A stretch of DNA of 64,000 bases from Hanleya hanleyi (GCA_036873755.1 JAVTVY010018708.1:1-64000), one strand, 5' to 3'; shown: positions 34,571 through 47,074, counted from the first letter of the stretch. The notes: a model not told the origin generated them from the letters alone. Made by a program: numbers and translations.

Positions 34571-37163
34571 ATATTTCAGAGCGAAGATGTAATAGCCCTA
34601 TCAAGTCATCTGTTGGAAAATGATTAACTATGTGACCGTTAGATGGTAAAAAGCGGCCCAAACGTATTGAATGTACGTATTGAATGCAAGTTCGTATTCA
34701 GAACCTGTGATACCCGACGTCGACCAAGCGCTTCATTCTCCACCGTGTTTACAAGTCACACAACTACAATCATAATGATTTCTACAGAGGACAAGCCTCG
34801 CAAATGAAGGCTCGTTTACGCAAGCCTCGTGAGCCAGAGGTCGGTCGTTCAGACCCCGGCAAGGGAGCTCGACCACTACAACATTGTCACCGCTGGTACC
34901 CCAGTATGCAGTTTTCCCTGCGATAATCACTCCAATATATGATGTGGTAATAACAAAATGTTGATAAGCTAGCGGCGGTCATAATTATTTAGAGACTGAA
35001 GTTTCACGATCACTCCAGTGTGGCCCAAGTTCTTCAGTTATGTATGCCAAGTTACACAGTTATTGCTTCATTTGCTTTGGAGAAGAAACGCTTTTCATGA
35101 ATGTGACCTAATGCAATATGACCGCCAAACTGTTCAACCAATCGGAACATCGAACAGTGTGTTCTTGCCGACATCTCATTCAGCAACTATAAATAAAATG
35201 TCATGCTATCGACTAATTCTGCGTAACGATGCAATCGATGTGATTTGACGAGGTGTGAAAGATGGAATAGTCAACAATGCATATATGTTATGGTATAGGA
35301 ACTGAAATCTGTTACTATCAGAAAAAACGGGAAGACCGGTTTCTACTGGTAGAATCTAAGCTCTCCCATTTAAATGGAAAAATCTTCAATTCCACCAATA
35401 TAAACTGGTATCAATTTTTCCTGATAGAATCTCCTAAACTGCTCAATAACAAATATAGAACTGAAATCATGAACATGAAGACGATATCAACTATAATAAC
35501 ACATGATATATATATTTGGCAGACAAAATTAAGTAAAATGATGTGTATATACTTTATCTGAATACCATTATCTATAGGACGGATAGTAACGTAATATAAA
35601 TTTGTTATTTTGATGTGCCGATTTCTCTTTTGTTGTCCAATTTTCGGCACACCAATTCCCAGGTTAACTTAAAATTTATGTGGACAAACGGACCTACAAA
35701 AATGCGAGTAAATATAAAAACGCCTCTCATCTTGTCCGTATGATTTTACAATTATTATTATTCAGTTATTTGTGTGATCCTATGTCTAGCCCTAGCGAAC
35801 CAGTAAACAGATATCTAAAAAAAGTGTCCAATAACTGGCAGGGGATGTTACAATCTGACCCTCTACCACTAGAACCTGGAATTCTGTTAGCTTCACATTT
35901 TGTGTATCGTATCCTGTTTCTTTACCACGCACGGTTGTACGCTTGACTATACTGCTTGTCCACTCCATCTTGATGTCATTACAAGCATAGTGTTCTATAG
36001 GCCACACCACCCAGATGGTTTGGTAGGTACAATTCGGACGTACAAAACTATCACGTAAGTATTTGTACCCAAAGAAAATCGAAATTGTGTGACAGACTCT
36101 TGGAACGGGTATGATTTGCCAGGGCATCGTCAATATTCGAGTTCATACCATCTTATACGGCGGATCATCGTGACCATGTTTTGTGTATTCCGTATATCTT
36201 TCTTCATATACCTCGGGAACTGACCAATATCATGAATATGTGGACATCAAACTTCTCAATTTCATAGCTAATATTATTGGGGGCATTTCGGTTTATAGTT
36301 GCATATACAATGGTATTTCTTGAATAAAAAGAGATAATGTTTTAGTTGCAATGCTGTAGTCTGAGCATAGCAATATTGTAGTAAAATATTGACACATTGA
36401 AGAATAGCAATGACTGCTGTGAACCAGGAATTTCCCGTTATTGGACTTGGACAGCCGTCGATAAAACACTGAAGCATTGTTATTATGAAATATGATACCT
36501 TTAACCAAAGCGACTTTTCAATATGATTTAGGATCAAACGTACCGAATTTGGATATCTTTGGCTCGTTCTGGATAAAGGTGTCATATTACAATATCAAGG
36601 GAATTCCCTCAAGAATATCATCAAAACTTTCAAAAACAATCAAATGCTCATTTTATAACATTCGTAATATGTTTTTGAGTTGTCTTTTCTTGGCAACTCA
36701 ATGGGGGAAAAAATTCGGTCAAACCGAACACCTTTAATATGACGAGAGTTTGACTGACAATTATGTAGTTTGGTATAACATGACGACCTCAAATTAGACA
36801 ATTATGTACTGAAAGCGTGCAGATGTAAAAGATGTTACAGAAGTTACAGATGCCCCTTCGTAAACCAGGACTATCTCATATTTGGTAGTTCTGGAACCAT
36901 AAAGGAAAAATTTTACAGACTTTGACTGGATAACATGATCCATAAACGGTTTATGTGGGCTATATATGCACCACATCAGACACACCAGATATCCAGCAAT
37001 AACTGCCCTTCACAGAAGTCAATTATGCTTGTTCACACTCTAGCTATCAAAACATGATTAGCCTTTTTAACCTTTCCTGATGCTACCAAGCAGCCCAAAT
37101 GTGAAACCTCCCACGACAGAAGCCACCATTAGGACACGAAAGTGTTAAGGAGCTGTAAGTTGC
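34571..37163. other. Unique DNA, no gene supported
   Basis: Several frames of 60-110 codons on both strands, all without recognisable domains or convincing splice contexts. It may be intergenic, or intronic if the signal exon at 47 kb belonged to gene copy 1. Confidence 0.4.
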
Positions 37164-37502
37164 TCAAATAAAATTCACAATCAACGCGTGATGGATTCGA
37201 GGTAAAAATACATTTTGATAAACTACTTGAGTGATACTGGCTTGACGACCTGCACATCCAAGTGTCTTTCTGCCGTCATTGAACACCGAATACTTATTGT
37301 CTCTGTCCCAAAGATACACACAGAATCCCTTTGTCTTCATCGATTGGAGTTTTGTACAGTCGGAAGAAACTATCTCTACCTCGTCTCCGTTGTGTGTGGT
37401 CCACACTGACCACGATACAGTTACGAATTCTCTTTTCCATATCAAAACTCTACTCACATTTCCAATGGAAGAAAAGATAGTACCGTTTAAACAGGTTTCC
37501 AT
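37164..37502 (-). CDS. Unassigned ORF, possible exon
   Basis: A 112-codon minus-strand frame containing FVTVSWSVWTTHNGDEVEIV and GFCVYLWDRDNKYSVFNDGR. The mix of aromatic, charged and cysteine residues looks more protein-like than its neighbours, and the sequence matches no repeat in this window. A possible donor (GTGAGT) lies early in the frame, and I see no acceptor that decides an exon. No family recognised. Confidence 0.25.
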   Translation of the reverse strand: METCLNGTIFSSIGNVSRVLIWKREFVTVSWSVWTTHNGDEVEIVSSDCTKLQSMKTKGFCVYLWDRDNKYSVFNDGRKTLGCAGRQASITQVVYQNVFLPRIHHALIVNFI

Positions 37503-38055
37503 TAAATCGTGTTTGACCAGTCATTTTAAATCTAGCGAAATTATGAGTTTCGCATACCGTTGTAGATTCAGGAATATCAGAAGCAGGTCTATCTAGAGAG
37601 ATGCTTAGTTTATGTTACCGAATACAGCCTTGATATTATTGATCCACAATTCTACAAACGAACTTTCCGCTAATTACGACCCGATTTAATTTTGAATACA
37701 TAGGTGATCCAGGTTGCTGAACAGTATTATTAGTCCACTGGAGAGTCAATACAATCCTAGCAAGAAATAGTTTATCCAAACTACTAGCTGAATAAGGGAT
37801 ATATGGTTATCACAGTCAATAAATACAGCGTTCAGATGATCGAAACTCAATGATAACGACAATGAAAGGTTGATCTTCCAATATGATACATTAAATGAGG
37901 AGGGATCAAAGCGAGCACTCTGTTATTCCAGTCAACTAGTAGATATCGGTAGAAATGATCTAGGCTTCTTGTTCTTGGAGATATTAATATTAGTGAGCTC
38001 ACTGTGACATTACCAGGCGTACGTATGTAGGTCTCGGCACCACTGGATGAACATC

Positions 38056-38564
38056 TCATGACTCACAACAACATGTCAATCCCAATAGAACGTTGCACTG
38101 GTACTCATAAGGGAGACCCTGTGCCACCGCCGCTCCCTCACATTCGGCTTTCTCTGAACAGAAACACGTCCCGGGTAAGGGTAGAGGTTGTGTGGGGAAA
38201 GTAGGTAAGACTCTAGTTGGCGGGATCGGAGGCAGAGGGTCCATAACGTCTACAGGGTCCGGAAGGATAAAACCTATTGGACGTTGCAAATACTGCTGAT
38301 AAAATGATATATAATTAGGTGGGTAATTAGGTTGGTTTTCCCACGGATGTGGCAGAGCCTGTATAGGCGGTGGAATGGTTGGCAGAAAATCGGCTGTAGC
38401 TGGAACAGCTGCTGTGTCTGTGAATGGGGGTTCAGTAGCCCAGGTTCCAGAAAATCCAGGACCGGAGGCGTATATATTTTGCGTTGGCCAATTTCTCGGA
38501 ACATATATACTGGTGGCTTGGCGAGCCCTTCGAGTCGTTTTAGCTAAATGTGGACCACAGACAG
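38056..38564 (-). CDS. Cys-rich secreted protein, terminal exon (copy 2)
   Basis: Paralogue of 19977-20515. It begins at the same kind of acceptor (ATTCTATCTTTCAG) in phase 1, reading (A)VCGPHLAKTTRRA, encodes 168 full codons and ends TGA. The middle is Pro-rich but differs strongly from copy 1 (PLPPIPPTRVLPTFPTQPLP). The C-terminal block CFCSEKAECEGAAVAQGLPY ... GLTCCCES differs from copy 1 at only two of about 39 residues. The contrast suggests constraint or gene conversion on the cysteine block and free drift in the linker. The upstream in-frame region also opens with M-x-H-T as in copy 1, so a single-exon form cannot be excluded. A phase-compatible signal-peptide exon on the same strand lies 8.5 kb upstream (47075-47495). 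Confidence 0.65.
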
Positions 38565-40098
38565 CTGAAAGATAGAATATACAACAGGTATTCCTTGCAG
38601 TCGTGATACACAAAAATTGATGCAACACATTGTTGGTATGCCTCATTGTTATATTGTTCAGTCTCGGAAGGTATAGCACAGGGAGACAACAGGTTATTAA
38701 GTCATAAATGTCAGCAGTGGACGCTTCCAAACTGAACAAGGTAATTGCCAGACTCGTGTTGCCAGACTGATGTTGCCTGAACACCACCCAGATGCGGGTG
38801 GAGGTGGGAAGAGGGGACAAATTGCCCCCCCCCCCGCCCCCCCTGGAAACATTTTGCTGTGATCCCGAGATTAAAACTTTTTGATGTTGTAGTTTGTTGC
38901 ATTGGAGTCGTTATGGAGATGGAGTTATTATTTGTCATAAAAATACGAAGCCCCTTGAGAAATTCTGAAGAGCATATTGTTTTATATTATTTTTGAATTC
39001 CTTGCCTTCAACTCTCCTCAAGGCACACTAAACAAATTTCTTGAAAGAATAACATTCTTTTAATATACTTAACAGACAAGAGAAACAGAGAAAAAATCAT
39101 ACGCCACGACGTGCATGTATCTGTTATAATTGATCCTTAATGAAATGCATGTAACTAATTAAAACCACTGTTTCCGCTTACTCAAAATAGATCAGACCAT
39201 TATCATTAAATTACAAGTGCTCTTTCAAGTATATGTTATATAGTGTTTATCTGCAAGCTTGCGACATGAAATCGACAAAAACAAAACTAGACTTGTTTAT
39301 TTAAATGCCAACAGGTGTACACAACATCAGTGGAGCCTTAGTGTAATGACTACAGCGCCCCCTGATCTATCGTGAGATACATGTACGTGATACTGGTCTG
39401 CTTAACTAGTAAACAAGTTAACACCTTTTAGTTCACCAGGGAAAATATGCCCTGATTGGCATACGTGTTGTCCAGCATGGCCGAAAGGAGGGGGGTGTAT
39501 CACACAATCTTTGCACTCAGTACATATCAAATAAGACTCCATTTGGTAACTAGCCTATGATGTCCATTTTTTTTGCCCTTCCAAATTCGGCATATGGTTT
39601 GTCCAGGATGGCTTGGGAGTACAGAATAGTTACATTCCGCGCATATTAATTATGTCTTAGCGAGATGTCCATTGTTTTGACTTATGGGCGGTTATTTCTA
39701 TGGAAGTTTCCACTAAACTTGACCTACGTTTCGTGCAGTATGCACCGAAAGGGATATTACAGAATCGTTGCAAATTTTTCAAAATAAGCTGATTTTTCTA
39801 ACAAAACTACCCAGACATCTCAAAAGGGGATAAAGATCAACGAAAGACAAAACAGAATCATTTATGCGTGTTTACTGATGGTTCGATAGTGTGATAGTAC
39901 TGACCAAATATTGCCATTTTAGATTCAAAGGTTGGAGGGGGCAAAGTGCTCCCGAGGTAGAAAATTATGCCCCTGGAATCCCCCAACATTTCCTCTTATT
40001 CACCTTCAACAAATAGGAAACTTGTAAATGGATAATAAATTAGCATCGAAATAATATTCCTTATCCCCACCCCGATTCTCCTATGTATTCAGTGTTAT
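38565..40098. other. No gene seen
   Basis: A C-run (38826-38842) and unremarkable AT-rich DNA. It would be intron if exon 47075-47495 joins 38564. Confidence 0.4.
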
Positions 40099-41065
40099 GG
40101 TATTCAAATGGGTACTGATTGTGCACCCCTGTTCGTCGACCTATATCTGTTCTCTTATGAATATGACTATTTGCAGGCGCTTTCGAAAACCGATCCATTC
40201 AAAGTCCGTTCTTTCTCATTCTCCAAACGCTATATAGACGATCTTCTCGCTGTGGATAATCGCTATATCAATGACGCAGTGAAGGATATATATCCAACTT
40301 CACTGGATTTGAAGGAAACTACAGATAGCCCTACAGGCACATCATATTTGGACCTATATCTCTATGAAAATGAAGCGGGTCTTCTCTCTTGTCGACTTTA
40401 TGACAAAAGAGATAATTACAATTTCGACATTGTAAACTATCCCTTTCTAAACAGTAATATTTCAGTGGAACCTGCATATGGCGTATACATATCTCGCCTA
40501 GTAGCATTTGCTAGATCCTGTGTCAAATATGACGCTTTTAATCAACGTCACAAACACTGTAACAGAAACTCATAAAACAGAGTTTCTCAAATTTGACGAT
40601 ACATATCGCATGCTGATGGCAAAATACGAGCGTAGCGTGCAAGATCTATGGCGTTACGTTTCCTAACTTGTGTCTAACTCCGCTTACCCCGGGGGTAGGG
40701 GCCGTATGAACCCATATTCTTCAAGATCCTCATGGTGTTCACATGAACAGTCACAATCAAAGCGTGACTGAGATACACCATTCTCTAGATGACGACTTTA
40801 CAGCGAATATTATGAATTCAGAATACTGATCAACGATACGGATTTGATATTTTTCGAACATCATGATGTCTTGCTGGCATCATTGAAAACTGGTGACCGG
40901 TTTTCTCTTGCAGGAAACTAGCATCTGTTCATGTATACTATGAGTGTCTTTTTGAATTTGGTGATAATACTGTTATATGAAATATGGAATAGGTCTTTGG
41001 ATTATGGACGCGGATATTCTTCAATTATTATGAATTATGAATGACGGACCAGACGCTTGTAATAC
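40099..41065 (+). mobile_element. RT element 3' half with catalytic motif
   Basis: The frame 40108-40575 reads MGTDCAPLFVDLYLFSYEYD, KRYIDDLLAVDNRYINDAVK and continues to the CVKYDAFNQRHKH block, where a deletion and frameshift remove the LLQKLIKQGY part. It resumes at about 40577 (FLKFDDTYRM-like) to a TAA-bearing end, then the module (40669-40777) and a 3' UTR ending GACGCTTGTAA. The P3 stem of this copy is a perfect 7 bp. Confidence 0.9.
40669..40777 (+). other. Structured module, RT-3'UTR type (reference copy)
   Basis: P1 TGTGTCT (40669-40675) pairs with AGATACA (40771-40777). P3 CAGTCAC (40748-40754) pairs with GTGACTG (40764-40770) around loop AATCAAAGC. P2 CGTATGA-type pairs with TCATATG-type in sister copies (here one base has changed). 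The module starts right after the RT stop codon. Confidence 0.7.
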
Positions 41066-42110
41066 ATGAATGTGGACGCCATATTTTTTGACGATTATGA
41101 TGACCTCCTTTTTTCATGGATTATCTTGTCTTAACCTGATGAGAAAATACTGGAATTTTAAAAAACTCTCAACCTCTAGAAATGAACGTCCTCTACTGTC
41201 TCAATTGCCAACATTTCAGTTTATTTTAAATGATCCATTTGTCTCGAACCCATGACCACTAAACATCGATTCGCCTAGCCACAGGTTACGTCGCTCGCGC
41301 GGAACAAGTCAAATCCGCTCCCGCGAAAAAAAGAGTTTTAATAACGGTCTATATCAAACCGTTAGCACTGGATCTGTGCTATACAAAGATAGTGTAATCT
41401 CAAAATAACGAAAATAGTGTCTTACAGAAGATAAACCTCTGTGACTCGCCGGCGTGAATCCGAGCTCCATACAAAATATTGAAAACATTTAGGAATGAAT
41501 GTATAATCGTTTAATTTGTAGTACAATGATAAATACGTGATACTGGTTTTCTAGCTGGTAAATGTGCCAATCAAACTTATCCACACGTACTACAACATAT
41601 TTGGTCTGATTCGTGTCAGCGAGTCATTACTCTTATGCTGCTCTGTAAAATCGCCATTGGAACTCTCATATTTATACACACTCAAGTTGACGGGACGTAT
41701 TATGTTATCACGCTGTCCGCGAGTTCGTTAACTTTTATCGTGAACGCAACTAGTCCTATTGGGTTTTCGCCCGATTTTTTAAAACTTGGTACACACTAAC
41801 ATCACCATGTGCAGATTTGCGTACCTTATTGAACTTTCTGTGGGGTCTTTGTCTATAATAATCCTAATAATAATGATAACTATGACCTCTATCAGATGTA
41901 CACTTTCGCTAAAGGGAAGAAAAATTCAAAAGCAAACGAAAAAAAGTGACTGACCCGGTCTGGATTTGACACAAAACAAAGTATCTTTGTATGTCAACAT
42001 TGGACTGTCGCAACCGGAAGGGAAGAGGATGGAGCTTTATGTTTTGTGCATCTGATTACATAGAGGATTTCACGACCAGTCGCGCTAGTTCAAGTAATCC
42101 TGCTTTAGGA
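41066..42110. other. No gene seen
   Basis: Short frames only; no match to the repeat families found elsewhere in this window. Confidence 0.4.
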
Positions 42111-42116
42111 ATTACA

Positions 42117-42386
42117 TTGATGTCGTGTGAGTACTATTGTAGGATATCTGCCATTTGTAGGATACACAAAATAATGTCGTGTGAGTACTATTGTAGGATA
42201 TCTGCCATTTGTAGGATACACAAAATGATGTCGTGTGAGTACTATTGTAGGATATCTGCCATTTGTAGGATACACAAAATGATGTCGTGTGAGTACTATT
42301 GTAGGATATCTGCCATTTGTAGGATACACAAAATAATGTCGTGTGAGTACTATTGTAGGATATCTGCCATTTGTAGGATACACAAA
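42117..42386 (+). repeat. 54-bp tandem repeat, 5 units
   Basis: Five nearly identical 54-bp units (TGTCGTGTGAGTACTATTGT...GATACACAAAATGA). As 54 is divisible by three, frames on both strands stay open (18-residue repeat MSCEYYCRISAICRIHKM on plus, a different one on minus). Within each unit TTGTAGGATA occurs twice. Confidence 0.95.
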
Positions 42387-42402
42387 TCATCACAAGAATA
42401 AG

Positions 42403-42520
42403 TTTTAGTTGGCATATTTTTATAAATATGCAGTCAGTATATTTGCCATATGAGGTCATATGACTTTTTGTCAGTACGCCGGGCTTTTTTTCCACCACCT
42501 CCCTTGTTACGTTGCTTTTC
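42403..42520 (+). repeat. Dispersed repeat E, copy 2
   Basis: Same AATATGCAGTCAGTATATTT ... GTCATATGACTT text as 24080-24190. Confidence 0.55.
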
Positions 42521-44287
42521 TTTGAATGGATAAACAATTCACCAAATAATTTAAAGAGTGATAAAACGTCATCAGTCTTCATTTGCCTCCATCAAACTTC
42601 ACGTTCCAGAGTAACACAAACGTTGACCTGCTGACCACAGCGATATGTTGTAGTAGATAACATTAAACCGGTGTGAAATGAAGCGTTTTAAATTGGATCA
42701 AAGGTGACAATTAAATGGCAGGTGATTGGTATCATGATAATATAAAGATAGTACATGCTAAGGGATGTGACTTCACGATTTGTCAGCTCGAGACTTGTGA
42801 TGATCAACGAATGCGATAAAATGGTAGTTTGATTAATATGGAACCGAATGAGCTGCATAAGATAAGATTCCCAAGCTGTATTTTGTGCAGTTGTCATGGC
42901 TACGTTTTGATTTATTTGAAAACCATGAAGATCTTAAAAGTTGAATATATGCGAACAGCTTCTATCCTTGGACTTAACACAGGACCAGGCTTCTTACATT
43001 AGGGGGTTGAATTTTGCCAGCGAAGCTCAACATGTATCATCAACTTTCTGATTAACCATTTTCTGCGTTGGTGCGATGTAACGTATGGATTGGTATCTTC
43101 ACATATGGTCTGTAAAACTGGCTGGGTCAGAATGGACTGTATTTGAAGAAAGATACGTTCATAAAGGAACGTTCATGGTACGGTAAATGGAGCAACTGCA
43201 GTTCATGGTCTGCCAAGAGTCGCCCATATTATTGAATATTTTCACGGCCGCATTAAATAATAATACAGATGAAAGGTCAGTGTCAATGTACTTCCATGCA
43301 CTTCGAGACATCACAATATGAAGAATTTAATGAAAGATCTGACTTGATACGGCCGCGAGTTTGAATATAAGAGCTATCAGTTTTAGTCCTCAAATTTACC
43401 TCATTCTGGGGGGCAAATGCAGAGTATTTGATGGGGGCAACGATCATTCAACCCTCTCCTCTTCCCACAGCACAATATGGCATGATTCCATTGCCAATTA
43501 TTTCCAAGCTTGCTACCAATTATTTCCTTATTCCCCGAGAATAACGTTTGGTTTGGTCACTTGTTGGGTTGTTGAAGCAGTACATTGATTGAAGCTTCCA
43601 CATCATTTATAGTGGTGCATTCCAAGACTGATCAATATTACAACAATGCCAAATATTTTAGTAAATGAAGAAAATAATATGGTATAATTGGCCTATCTAT
43701 ATTATATATTGCAATTTCAAAATCACGTGTTATACAGTTGTTCGCATTGTATGTATACACATAAAAACAGCCAATGATAAACTAATTTACCTGGAGCCCT
43801 GAGGCAATGACGTAATTGTTGTATCTTTTCAGCAAAGTTATATAATAGAACATTGACGCTAAACCTCTTAGTCTGACCCATCCCAGACAATGATATAGGC
43901 AACCCTATTTATATAACATGAAAGTATAAGGTATTCAGATCAAACACTATTAAAGGACCAACGAATATAGTTTACCATCTGACATAATTAAGAACTGTCA
44001 CACAATAGAATAAATCATGGTTTAATGACCACATCAACGTGATTCTATTCGCAACCCAAAAATAACATCATAGAGCAGTTTACTTGATTACTGTAACTCT
44101 GATATCTCACGAATCTATTATACCTAGTGCAATTCAGGATTACATGTATAATTCGCATTAATTCTAATCACATGTGTTTATTTGCACGTGTGCATACTTG
44201 CCCTTGTACGTAAATTAGAATTCACAAGAATGTAAAAATCGATGTAACAAATCCTATCGATTCGAAGGACAAAGCTCAAGATACCAA
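42521..44287. other. No gene seen
   Basis: AT-rich, short frames only. Confidence 0.4.
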
Positions 44288-44290
44288 TTA

Positions 44291-44925
44291 CAAGCGTCTG
44301 GCCCGTCATTCATAATTCAGCCGTCGTCCATTAGAGAATATCCGCGTCCATAATCCAAAGACCTATTCCATATTCCATATTCCGTATAACCGTATTAGCA
44401 CCAAATTCAAAACGACAATCATAGTATACATAAACATAGGCTTGTTTCCTGCAAGAGAGAAGCGGTCAACAGTTTTCAATGATGCCGGCAAAACATCATG
44501 ATGTTCCAAAAATATCGCTGATCAGTATTCTTAATCCATAATATTCGTTGTAAAGTCGTCATCTAAAGAATGATGTATCTCAGTCACGCTTTGATTGTGA
44601 CTGTTCATATGAGTACCATGAGGATCTTGAAGTACATGGGTTCATACGGCCCCTAGCCCCGGGTTAAGCGGAATTAGACACAAGTTACGAAACGTAGCGC
44701 CATAGATCTTGCACGCTACGTTCGTATTTTGCTATCAGCATGCGATATGTATCGCCAAATTTGAGAAACTTTGAGTGGAGGCGCTTGGTGGTGTAGCCCT
44801 GTTTTATAAGTTTCTGCAACAATGTTTTGTGACGTTGATTAAAATCGTCACATTTAACACAGGATCTAGCAAATGCTACTAGGCGTGATATGTATACGCC
44901 ATATGCAGATCCCACTGGAATAATT
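44291..44925 (-). mobile_element. RT element 3' fragment, well preserved
   Basis: From the terminus TTACAAGCGTCTGGCCCG through a 3' UTR, a module with perfect P3 (about 44578-44690), the stop hairpin and an intact C-terminal frame (GSAYGVYISRLVAFARSC to DLWRYVS) to 5' truncation at about 44925. Confidence 0.92.
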
Positions 44926-46150
44926 TAATTTAATTATCTTAATTTGGTTATGTATATCACATTTGACGGGGGAGCTTAGACTGTGAATTTAATGTCCAAA
45001 TTTTCCGTGTCTCTAAAACGTCTTGGTTAAGGATAATTATATGGGGACATAAATGTTCTACTATGACATATTTTCCAGGCATTGACTGGGCTATATTGAT
45101 TCTGTTTTAGAGACATCTGTTATGTATAGTGATTATGCGTTGACAGATTTGCATACACTGCAAATATACACATGTGGATAATTGGGTTTACATGCTAATT
45201 ACTACTCAATATTTTATGTTACACAGGTGTGCAAATTCTCACAGGTGTGTATACTTCTGCGTTTGATCGGAGCTTATGTCTGCATGTCATTGGGTCCAAT
45301 CATTTATCACAATATCCATACACTCCTGAAAATTTATCATGTATTTTAGAATATACAGTTAATTCAATAAAAATTAGAGCTGATTTGAAACTCTTGGATC
45401 GATTCTACTTTAAATCAACGTATTTAAGCAAGAGTTAAGTTGAGAAATCGCATCAAAGATATTTGCTTAAATTTGTAATATATGTACTGAATTGAAGATA
45501 CTATTATGATATTGTGGTTCTTACAACAGTGTGGACTTAAACATTAGCATAACACTTTCAGAATGACAAAGGATTTCGATTGTTCTTTCCATCGCAATAA
45601 AGAATTTGTTCGCCAGTATACTGCTCTTGTCAATTACTACGATTCTGTCTTTCAACAGTAGCCGTTGTCTTTTGATTGTCGAATGTTTATTTCCATCCAA
45701 GTGATGTTCAATTCCACAGCATCTGTCAGACAATAAACACTTATATCAGCCAACACTCCAGACCAGAGCATCTATCTCGACGTAAAACTTACCTCTCTTT
45801 CGACTGTGTGCTTGACTGTTTGATTGCTGTGTTTCAAGTCGCAATTAAATGGCGCAAAATTAATATTATTCGACGTTTAGTGCTATTAATTTTACGTTGT
45901 ATAGCTTTCATTTGTCTGTTCGAATACACTACAGTGTGAATCGGGAACGGAACAATGCGAGACAAATTCTTCACTGCCTTGAAAATGAACATTCGAGGAT
46001 CTGTCTAAAATTCAACGGCTAACGTTGAAAGCCCACTCTTAACTAAGAACCGTAATATTGCTAACCGTTTGCTTTACATGCAGTATCGTTAGACTAATAA
46101 ACCGGTTGAACTTCTCTCCACACCAAAATCATCAGTAACCCCATTTCTCA
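44926..46150. other. No gene seen
   Basis: AT-rich; no match to repeats in this window. Confidence 0.4.
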
Positions 46151-46157
46151 AAACTGT

Positions 46158-46214
46158 ATGGTGTTGACCAGCCTTCAACACCAAAAAAAGGGTGTTTGGC
46201 CAACACCATTTTTC
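46158..46214. repeat. Hairpin-forming inverted repeat
   Basis: ATGGTGTTGACCAG at left and TTTGGCCAACACCAT at right are near-complementary, with an inner CAACACC/GGGTGTTTG pair. Confidence 0.7.
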
Positions 46215-46309
46215 TGACTATGTAGTGTAGAAACTACTAGTGAAAAAGATATTCACAAATGCGTTGATATAGCATGACCAGATTTCGAAAAGTTCTACGT
46301 ACACAGAAA

Positions 46310-46705
46310 AATTGACGATGGTCCATCGCCATTTATCGGTGACGAATCCCTGTCATCGCCATTTATTGATGAGGACAAACGGTGACGATGCAATTTCATC
46401 GCTATTTATTGGCGATTGGACTTGGTCCTCACTAGTAAATGGTGACGAGCAATGAGTGTGAATTTTAGGACATCGCGAATAAATGGCGATGGCCGTCACC
46501 ATAGAATGGTTATGATGATCACCATATAATGGTGATGATGGAATATGGTGATGGTTCTAACTGATCACCATTTTTGGTGATACTGTTGTCGTCTTTTTGT
46601 GATAGCTATCACCATATAATGGCGATGATGGAATATGGTGATGGTTCTAACTGATCACCATTTTTGGTGATACTGTCGTCTTTTCGTGATAGCTATCACC
46701 ATTGT
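46310..46705. repeat. GGTGAT/ATCACC hairpin repeat array
   Basis: Many short dyads (ATCACCATATAATGGTGAT, ATCACCATTTTTGGTGAT, ATCGCCATTTATTG) follow one another. The last 180 bp contain two copies of an 88-bp unit (start about 46521 and 46609). Confidence 0.85.
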
Positions 46706-47074
46706 TTTGACTGTGTGCATCTGAAGCTTGAACTGTATTTCACTAAATGTAATGAATGAGTACAACTTTCCTATATTACCTCTCCCTTCAATTGATACAA
46801 TATATTATATGCCCTTGATATATTTTATATGAAATGAACTAACCTCCTCATTTCTTGGTCAATATACAAGGAATCCTATCTATTTTGCACATTTTAAGGC
46901 AAGGATGAGCCGAGATGCAGTGCATATATCCAGTATAATGGATAACGCTGAATACTGAGAACAAATTACGATGGAATGAAAATTCGAAATCCTCTGCCTT
47001 CTAAAGTGATATGCTAATGTTGAAAGTTCACACTGTTGTAAGTACGGTAAAATCGTGTTCAATTATCAACTTAC

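Noticed and set aside
34786..34862. tRNA-like text (GGTCGTTCAGACCCCGG)
   Set aside because: Only a B-box-like part; no A box at proper distance and no cloverleaf.
40669..40777. Hammerhead ribozyme in the shared module
   Set aside because: CTGAGAT is present but the invariant CTGANGA and the paired GAAA are not; the stems do not fit a hammerhead.
42117..42386. CRISPR array
   Set aside because: Contiguous tandem units with no variable spacers, in a eukaryotic genome.
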